Both the position numbers and the translations under genes were made by a program. From the NCBI GenBank assembly GCA_022432975.1, contig CM039512.1, forward strand, positions 38,007,936-38,071,935: 64,000 nucleotides of DNA, given 5' to 3'. Below are positions 57,001 through 64,000 of this stretch, one piece after another (position 1 is the first letter of the stretch; each line of letters begins with the position of its first letter). This DNA comes from Begonia masoniana. Lineage: Eukaryota > Streptophyta > Magnoliopsida > Cucurbitales > Begoniaceae. The notes under the pieces are model-generated. The model was given only the letters and a program-made list of their open reading frames with translations, was not told the origin of the DNA and did not search any database.

Positions 57001-58622
57001 AAAAACATAAGAGTTAGAAAGAACTTAAAAATCTAAACGCCTTAACCAATGAGAGAAAAGTTTAGCACTTTGAGAGTTGTGTTTAAGAGTTTAAAGCAAC
57101 TAGTATGACCATAGAAGGGATGGCGACTCAACTAGAGTGAGCCTATAGTTAGTACAGTTCAAATTAAGAACCACAAACATGAGGCTTACCTCCAGGATGG
57201 AAGTAGGAACATCAGTGTTCAAGAAACTAGAAAGGTTAACCTTAATGAAGTGATGTTCTGAATTATTAGAAAAAAGGGGGCAAGATTTGAGAATTTTAAG
57301 AGATTTGGATTAAGGGCGTAAACTTATCTGTAACAAGTTTGCAAACAAGAAGATCGTTAGATGAATCGTTGTACGGGAGCCAAGTAGAATATTCAGAAAC
57401 TTACTAGGAGGAGTGAAAGAGAGTAGACTAGTTAACAAACTCGAAGTAATCCTTGTATGATGCTAGGGATAAGTGAAGGAGATTGTTGGATTAAATAAGG
57501 GGTTAAGATTGGAAATTTAGTTCAGTGTTTAATGTCGTGCGATTTGTGAAATTTGCGGTTTATCAAATAAGGAGAACGAGGATTTGCACAGAAACCATTT
57601 AAGTAAACTTAGAAGTGAGGCTAAGTTAGAAAAGTTCCAAAGATTCGACTCGTATTTAACAAGTCGAGACCAATGAATACATATATGACTCAAGGTTAGA
57701 ATGAATAGCTTAGAGCATATCAATGATAAAATTTAGGGACTTGACTATACTCGGAGTTTATAAAGATTTGAGTATGACGAATGAAGTGTAATGTAGATAA
57801 TATGAGAATTTTAGTTAAGGACATAACGAGGGAGCTCGTTAATATAGCTTAGAATGAAATGTGATGTCTATAGGATCTTATTTATAAAGGAACCAGGATC
57901 TTAAGAGAGTAGCGACTTTAGCTCCCACTTGGACTCATTGAGACCTTGAGGTATTTTGGTGATATAGTTGTGAAGTGTAGCAATGTGAACTTAGTTGAGA
58001 AATCTACACCGAAATGGTCGCCGACAATTGGCGAATTCCCAAGAAACTATGTGACTAAGGATACTGTCGATAAAATAGTTTATGAGGGATCATTGTTAAA
58101 GAAAATGTAGAAATTTAGTTGGCATACATTCCGACTACGGATAGATCCGATGAACTTATGTAGAGGTTTTGGTTACAGCCCAAGAGTTGGTAGAAATCCA
58201 TATACCATATCCAGTCCAACGGATGTTAGGAAGCTTAGGTATGGCTATTATCTAAAGGTGTAGTTAAGGCGAACGTTGAATTAGGATAGCCTTGAGGTTA
58301 GCTTTAATTGGAGATTTAGGAATTTGATAGCACGCAATGCATAGTCTAGGGCATGGTTAGCCAAATCGAAGATAGCAAATGCGGTTAGGGGTTAACGTTG
58401 CACCATTGGGTTTTATGAGTTTTGGTTTAGAACCATAGAGATTGACCATAAGTATAGATAAAATCAAGTTCTTAAAGAGAAATTCAATTTTTTTGGAGAG
58501 ATGGAGGGAAGAGACTCGAAAAGAACAGAGGGATTGTAAGTTGAAGTATACGGCCGCAAGACATGAGACAATAATATCAAGGACTACAAGCTAAGTCAAA
58601 TTTTGATGACAAAATTTTAATT
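54094..58622 (+). other. Purine-rich filler of the host element, split by a solo LTR
   Basis: 54094-54892 and 56908-58622 (about 2.5 kb together) lie where pol should be. I find no RT, RNase H or integrase motif in any frame. The sense strand is rich in A and G with frequent stops. The right end has AAATTTTGATGACAAAATT at about 58600, the usual pre-tract context. Confidence 0.55.
54893..56907 (+). mobile_element. Solo LTR, 2015 bp, imperfect TSD TACTA/TAGTA
   Basis: Starts TGTAACACCCGG and ends GAGGCGTTACA. Flanks 54888-54892 (TACTA) and 56908-56912 (TAGTA) differ at one base. It is related to 502-3199 by its leader (GTAGCCGCCATT against GTAGCCGACATT), exon-like segment 55380-55431 (52 nt), second segment 55910-55927 (18 nt) and CATCCG(A/G)CTGACGT words. 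Tandem units of 98 bp lie at 55580-55775. Confidence 0.85.
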
Positions 58623-58635
58623 AAGGTGGGTGGAA
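58623..58635 (+). other. Polypurine tract of the host element
   Basis: AAGGTGGGTGGAA immediately precedes the 3' LTR start TGTAACATC. Confidence 0.8.
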
Positions 58636-61597
58636 TGTAACATCTAGATTTTTGAGTTTTTAGATTTCTCTCTATATAAGGGTATTTTTATAAATATAGT
58701 AAATTAAGCTCGTTTTGCGAATGGAAAGTTTTATTAGAACTCTGTGAATAAATTGGAATATTTGGAGTAATAAAATTTTTTTGAAGAAACCAAATCGATA
58801 GACTAATAAACGAAATAGATAGAATATTGAGTAAAGGGAAAAATGGTAAATTATTAAGTTAAAAACTTAATAAAAACCAAAACTATCCCCCCCTACGTAT
58901 TCATTCTGCAGAAAGGGAAGGAGAGGTTTTCTCCTTAGCGATTTTCACACCTTTTCCCTCTCCGTTCTTCAACGTCGATTCTCCTCCTCCTCCTCCTCCG
59001 ATCAACTGATTCTTTCCGTTTTCTTCCGTAATCGATATCCTAGGTGAGATTCTATGATTATGGACGGTTAGTTTTCAGTTTTTAGGGTTTAAATTGGTTA
59101 TGGTTTTGATTAGGGTTTTGTTGAAATTGTCGGGTTATGTTAGAAATGGTTAGGTTTACCGTATTTACGACTCTAATGGATGTATTTGTGATTATTGGTG
59201 AAAGTTAAGTGAATTATTGTGTGTTGGTGAGTTTTGGTGGTTGAAATATGTAAAAAATGCCATTAATGGAGGCTTAGAGAATTTGTGAGCGCGAATTGCT
59301 CAATGAAATGCCCGAATGACGTAGATTGAAGTTTTAGAAAATTTCCCTTAGCTAGGAGTTTTGTTTGGTCTTTGTAACGGTTTATTTGGATTTAGCTTTG
59401 TTGACCAAATTGTGAAATGTCTTAGGTGACGAAGCTTAAAACGAGGTACTCGGCTCGCTAAGGATGTTAGGTAAGTTCTCGTGACTTACTGTTGTTGATA
59501 GACCTAAACCATACGTCGGTTTTGAGTTGTTGAGGAAATTGGTGTAATGAATGTTTATGTGCTTTGGACGGGTAGCCTAGGTTTAGATGTTTTATAGGTT
59601 ATTCTTTTGTGATGTTTTGATGGTACTCACGTTCCTTATGCTCATGATATACATTTAATTGTCCATGCATTATCGTTTTATTAAATGACATGAAAAATGA
59701 ATTTATACATTGATTTCATGAAAAAGGAAATGTAAGGAATGAAAGTAAAGTATCACGTAAACAACGCATGGTGGTTATCGGGGTGAGGTTCAGATATGAC
59801 ATTCCGTGGTTAGTGGGTTTTCCTCCCTTCAGATGGTTCGAGATATCTAATCACTTGATGTGCCCTATCCATCTGCCGAGTGATATACTTCGATAACCAA
59901 AGACTGTCACAGACTGAAAATGAAATGGACAGACTAAATTCATAAAATTACATATATATATTCATGCATTGTCATTTACGTAGAACTTACTGAGTTTATT
60001 CTCATAGGCGTCTCTATGGTGTAGGTGAACTCAAGGAAGATGAGGATGACGTTCCTCCTCTAGACGAACACACAGGTTTAAGAAGGATGTCCGTGGGAGT
60101 GTGCTGGTGCAATCGGTTCAATTTTGACCAGTGGGGACTATGCATAGGTATTTTGGGTATATTAGGTAGAAATGACTTGGACAATATGCAGATAGCTTAT
60201 TTTAAGTGTAACACCCGACTATACGGGAATTCCTTTTTATATAAACGGCCATTTTGTAAATACGTCGAATTAAGCCCGTTATTCGAACGGAAAATTTTAA
60301 CGAAGCCGTAATAATAAATTGGAATTTATGACAAAATAGGAGAATTTGGAGAAAACGAATCGTTAGTTAAATAATAGAATAACTAACAAAACAAATAGAA
60401 ATTTAAAAGGAAGGGCAATTTGGTCATTTGCCAAGCCCATAGTGGCAAATAGATAAAAGGGAAGTGTTTCTTCTCCAACACTTCAACGCAATTTTCATTT
60501 CTCTCCACCCCTCACGCGACTTTTCTTCCTCAACGGCGATCTCCTTCAAACGCCGACCGTCATCCCTCAAATCTCCGATGAACCTTCACGTTTCTCTTCC
60601 CTCTTCGCTCTCTAGGTAAGGCTCTACACTTATGGAATGTTAAATAGCGATTTCTAAGGTTTAAAACGAATAGGGATTTTTAGGGTTTCCGTTGGAAACG
60701 TGAAATAGAGTTTGAAATCTATTTGTTTGGCATAGTTACGCCTTTAATCGAAGTATTGATGTTTATTGGATGTAAATAATCGAATTATTGGTGGGTATCG
60801 AAGATTTGGTTCACTTGGAGCTTAAAAACCTCCATTAATGGAGTTTGGTGAATCACGAGCACGAATTGCTCGATGAAATGCCTCAAGGAGATGTTTTAAA
60901 ATTTTAGGGAGTTTCATTTAGTTAGGAGTTAATGATTTTGGAGTTTGGTTATTTTAGACTCAATTTAATACGTATGTTGTGAAATGTTTTTAGGTGAACA
61001 AGCATTTGTGGACGAAGCTCGTTGAACAACGGACGCAAGGTAAGTCTCTGTGACTTGTTTGGCCATTTAGGCCTACACCGTACGAATAGAGTCGATCGAG
61101 GATATTGGAGATGTATTTGGGTAGACTAGAACGGGTAGCTAGTTTACATTTGGTTAGGTTATTAATTGTAGTGTTCATTGATTGTTAATGCTTTATTTTT
61201 CATTGTATCGTTATCGTTATTGCATCGAGCAAGTTCATGCATTGTTTTCTAGCATGCATGCAAAATGAATTTCAAAGTGTTTTACATAGAAAAAGGTAAA
61301 CAAAGTACGTAATTGAACAACAGAGATAATCACGCCGGGTGCGGTGGTTCAGGCATGGCTGTCGAAGGAAGCATGCTTTCCCCCCGTGTTAGATCCGAGG
61401 GGCTATCCAATCGCGGGATGTGCCGCTCCTATCTAACAAGAGTGAAGCCCCGGGTGACACATAGACACAGAAACAAAGAAACAAAGAAATGAAAAGAATG
61501 CAGAGTTTCAAAAGAACATAGCATAGCATAGCATACATTTGCATTTCACTTAGATTTACTGAGCCCCTAGCTCACGTGTTTAAATTCTATGGTGTAG

Positions 61598-61920
61598 GTG
61601 ATATTGAGACAGGTGAGGAAGATATCCCTCCGTCTGAAGTATGAACATGTTGAAGGAGGAGGCCCGTGGGAGTGCGCTGGCAGTCGGTGCGTGATTTTGA
61701 CCCGTGGGGACGTACATAGGTATTTTGGGTTATTTTGGATAGAAATTGTTAGAATATTATAGGATGTTTGAATCTGGTTAATTAGTAGAAAGTATTTTGT
61801 GAAATTGGATGGATGGATTATTTGTAAATGTTTTAACCGATTTTCTAAAACAGGAGGAGATATTACACTTTTAAAACGGAACCACGCGTTCGTTTTTACG
61901 AAATTAGTTATGGTTTAAAC
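61598..61920. repeat. About 315-bp segment duplicated around the TAGCA array (copy 1)
   Basis: From GAGACAGGTGAGGAAGATAT to GAAATTAGTTATGGTTTAAA. The partner is 62538-62846. Copy 2 has small deletions (GGATGTATTTTG for GGATGGATGGATTATTTG, fewer A after TTTT), so the copies have diverged. Confidence 0.9.
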
Positions 61921-62025
61921 GTATTTTTAGTCGGTAATTGGATGACGAGTATAGAGTGTGTTAATAATAGTGTTATTGTGTAGAAATGCGTTTTTGAGGA
62001 ATGTATGAAATGTGCGAAAATGAAA

Positions 62026-62525
62026 TAGCATAGCATAGCATAGCATAGCATAGCATAGCATAGCATAGCATAGCATAGCATAGCATAGCATAGCATAGCA
62101 TAGCATAGCATAGCATAGCATAGCATAGCATAGCATAGCATAGCATAGCATAGCATAGCATAGCATAGCATAGCATAGCATAGCATAGCATAGCATAGCA
62201 TAGCATAGCATAGCATAGCATAGCATAGCATAGCATAGCATAGCATAGCATAGCATAGCATAGCATAGCATAGCATAGCATAGCATAGCATAGCATAGCA
62301 TAGCATAGCATAGCATAGCATAGCATAGCATAGCATAGCATAGCATAGCATAGCATAGCATAGCATAGCATAGCATAGCATAGCATAGCATAGCATAGCA
62401 TAGCATAGCATAGCATAGCATAGCATAGCATAGCATAGCATAGCATAGCATAGCATAGCATAGCATAGCATAGCATAGCATAGCATAGCATAGCATAGCA
62501 TAGCATAGCATAGCATAGCATAGCA
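62026..62525. repeat. (TAGCA)100 perfect pentanucleotide microsatellite
   Basis: 500 bp, 100 consecutive TAGCA with no interruption that I can see. A short seed (ATAGCATAGCATAGCATA) lies at 61521-61535 in the same LTR. On the minus strand all three frames stay open because 15 nt encode MLCYA, producing ORFs of about 180-220 codons that are not genes. Confidence 0.97.
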
Positions 62526-62537
62526 TGGTGTTAGTGA

Positions 62538-62846
62538 TATGAGACAGGTGAGGAAGATATCCCTCCGTCTGAAGTATGAACATGTTGAAGGAGGAGGCCC
62601 GTGGAAGTGCGCTGGCAGTCGGTGCGTGATTTTGACCCCGTGGGGACGTACATAGGTATTTTGGGTTATTTTGGATAGAAATTGTTAGAATATTATAGGA
62701 TGTTTGAATCTGGTTAATTAGTAGAAAGTATTTTGTGAAATTGGATGTATTTTGTAAATGTTTTACCGATTTCTAAAACAGGAGGATCTATTACACTTTT
62801 AACGGAACCACGCGGTGTTTTTACGAAATTAGTTATGGTTTAAAGT
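62538..62846. repeat. Copy 2 of the segment duplicated around the TAGCA array
   Basis: See the entry at 61598. It runs from GAGACAGGTGAGGAAGATAT to GAAATTAGTTATGGTTTAAA and ends before AGTATGTAATAAAG. Confidence 0.9.
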
Positions 62847-62924
62847 ATGTAATAAAGATTGGGTGATATGTGAGTTCAGGGCTATTTGGTGTATGCAGGT
62901 GCAGGGCGTGAAATGGTTAAGGAA

Positions 62925-63215
62925 AAGATGCCTCTGGGTTTCAAAATCCAGAGGCAGTGGCGAATATTCGCCTGAGGGAGGCGAGCAATCGCCCAATCCC
63001 TCTGCTTGAAGCGCCAAGGGAGTTCACCCTTCTTTGGAGAAATCCAGAGAAGGTGGCGAGTAATCGCCTGGGTGAAGCGATCGCCACGTAAATGTGGCGA
63101 TTGCTTGTTGGCCGAAGAAACGCCAGGCGATCAACCAGGCGACTACTCGCCTGGTTGTGATCGCCGAAGGGCGACTGCTCGCCACAATTGTGGCGAGCAA
63201 TCGCCACATGTTCTG
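62925..63215. repeat. GC-rich block of GGCGA / TCGCC inverted words
   Basis: GGCGA and TCGCC occur many times (for example GGCGAGTAATCGCC, GTGGCGATTGC, GGCGACTACTCGCC, GTGGCGAGCAATCGCCAC). Long-range pairing is possible. Several overlapping ORFs on both strands here are repeat read-throughs. Confidence 0.85.
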
Positions 63216-64000
63216 CCATTTTGGCAGAACATATACTTAATAAAAAAAAAAGAAAAGAGATTTTATTTTAATTATTTCTTATATTATTTAAAGTTTAATT
63301 AATAGTTTAAAGTTATTGTATATAGTTTTCAAAGGAAATTTCAAACGCCGTTAACAATTTCAATTCCGGCTCCAAAGATTTTATTTCCGCTCGAAAGTTA
63401 GATTTAAAGATTTTACGCATAAAATGAAAAATTTGTACGGTAAATTTAGGGTACGGGTAAGGGTCGTTACATTAAGTTGATTAGACACTAGCTTGAAGAT
63501 ATTGTCATTGATGACGGTTTTCCGGATAATTGATATGGAAAAATGTATGGAAAGCTAAGTTTTGATGTGAATGTTATGTTAGTAGAACGTATAGAAAGTG
63601 AAGTCTTTATTTTGAAAATATACTAGAACTACTTGGAGGTTTGAAACTCATAGGGATTAGTTTATTTTTCAAAGCGATCCATGCAGTTCATTTTCATAAG
63701 TTTTCGTTATGTTTTCGAATATGATTTTGGGTCGGGTTTTTGGGAGTTGAGGCGTTTTATGTTTGGTAAGGTTCAAAGTAAGTTTATGGGTGAAGTGTAG
63801 GTGAAAGAAAGGAAGAGAATTGGAGAAAATGGTGAAAAGGAGGAAGAAGGGCGCGTGGTGCAGCGCTGGGGCACGCTGGGCGCTGGCGCGCACTGCTGGG
63901 CATGCAACACCCCAACCGATTGATCAGCGCTAGGCATTGATTGATCGACAGCGCTCGAGGGGCACCAATTGATCGACCCTCTGCGCGCAGTGTGCGCGCT

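Larger units (their letters stand above)
60207..63471 (+). mobile_element. Solo LTR, 3265 bp, TSD TTAAG, with giant TAGCA array
   Basis: Starts TGTAACACCCGACTATACGG and ends GGGTCGTTACA. TTAAG is duplicated at 60202-60206 and 63472-63476, and removal restores the 3' LTR of the host (compare 39680-39695). Anatomy: TATA-like GATAAAAGG near 60452, C/T-rich leader 60465-60615, donor GTAAGG near 60617, exon-like 60994-61039 (46 nt), GGCCATTTAGGCCTACACCG near 61061, second exon-like segment 61598-61612 (15 nt), TAGCA array 62026-62525, GC-rich block 62925-63215. Confidence 0.95.
38120..64000 (+). mobile_element. Tekay/Del-like Ty3 element hosting five direct insertions, runs off right edge
   Basis: A 5' LTR (38120-40555), primer site, gag (40721-41256, 50388-50523 and 53637-54093), purine-rich non-coding spacer, polypurine tract and 3' LTR (58636 to beyond 64000) read in one direction once later insertions are removed. 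The insertions account for about 17.5 kb (41257-50387, 50524-53636, 54893-56907, 60207-63471, plus those nested in the first). Net length is about 8.7 kb. No RT, RNase H or integrase is recognisable, so it looks like a non-autonomous derivative or a very old pol. Confidence 0.85.
58636..64000 (+). repeat. 3' LTR of the host element, split and cut by window end
   Basis: 58636-60206 and 63477-64000 align with 38120-40240 of the 5' LTR, leaving about 300 bp beyond the window. The exon-like segment is at 59426-59470 (45 nt). At the second exon-like segment (60025-60039) the following GT is AT, unlike the 5' LTR. Confidence 0.9.

Noticed and set aside
61908..62583. Three overlapping minus-strand ORFs of about 180-220 codons repeating MLCYA
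   Set aside because: They are the translation of (TAGCA)100, which has no stop in any minus frame. Codon content is wholly dictated by the repeat.

Overview
The window is nuclear DNA of a flowering plant, most likely a eudicot. I found no convincing host gene, rRNA or tRNA gene. Almost everything that can be recognised is LTR-retrotransposon sequence, nested several layers deep, with AT-rich spacer between. Evidence for a plant comes from the element types: chromovirus Ty3/gypsy with tRNA-iMet primer sites, Athila-type Ty3, Ty1/copia with a GAG-pre-integrase domain, and a tRNA-derived SINE-like unit. A cucurbit is only a guess. The lack of genes and the depth of nesting suggest pericentromeric or other heterochromatic DNA.

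Layout. 1-8553: a large minus-strand LTR remnant running off the left edge. It carries a 261-262 bp tandem array and is split by two solo LTRs with perfect 5-bp target duplications (502-3199, TACCT; 4955-7534, ACAAA). 8554-12271: an LTR end with primer site joined to an antisense Athila-type protease/RT remnant, then unassigned sequence. 12272-18546: a decayed minus-strand Ty1/copia element with both LTRs, gag and integrase, but no reverse transcriptase/RNase H. 19180-26594: a minus-strand Ty3 remnant (RNase H, integrase, chromodomain-type tail), into which a young 4467-bp element (19701-24167, duplication CCTCA) has inserted. That element has two LTRs of 681 bp that look identical and one intact 665-codon chimeric ORF. 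26595-38119: decayed LTR, gag and copia pieces in AT-rich spacer.

38120 to beyond 64000: one plus-strand Tekay/Del-like element acts as host for a stack of later insertions. These are a 9.1-kb minus-strand relative (41257-50387, CGTTA), solo LTRs at 50524-53636 (GTAGT), 54893-56907 (TACTA/TAGTA) and 60207-63471 (TTAAG), and, inside the 9.1-kb element, a solo LTR (48381-49456, AAAAC) and a 387-bp foldback made of two LTR termini (43690-44076, AATTT). Removing the insertions leaves a host of about 8.7 kb with gag but no recognisable pol.

How the parts relate. Several elements look non-autonomous: they keep LTRs, primer site, polypurine tract and some gag, and would need proteins supplied in trans. 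Eleven otherwise divergent LTR copies share an internal module that looks like a spliced leader: a 45-53 nt exon-like segment between AG and GTAAGT, a GGCC...GGCCTACA hairpin-like segment, then in most copies a second exon-like segment of about 15 nt. This module, the chimeric 665-codon ORF and the LTR-terminus foldback are the observations most worth following.
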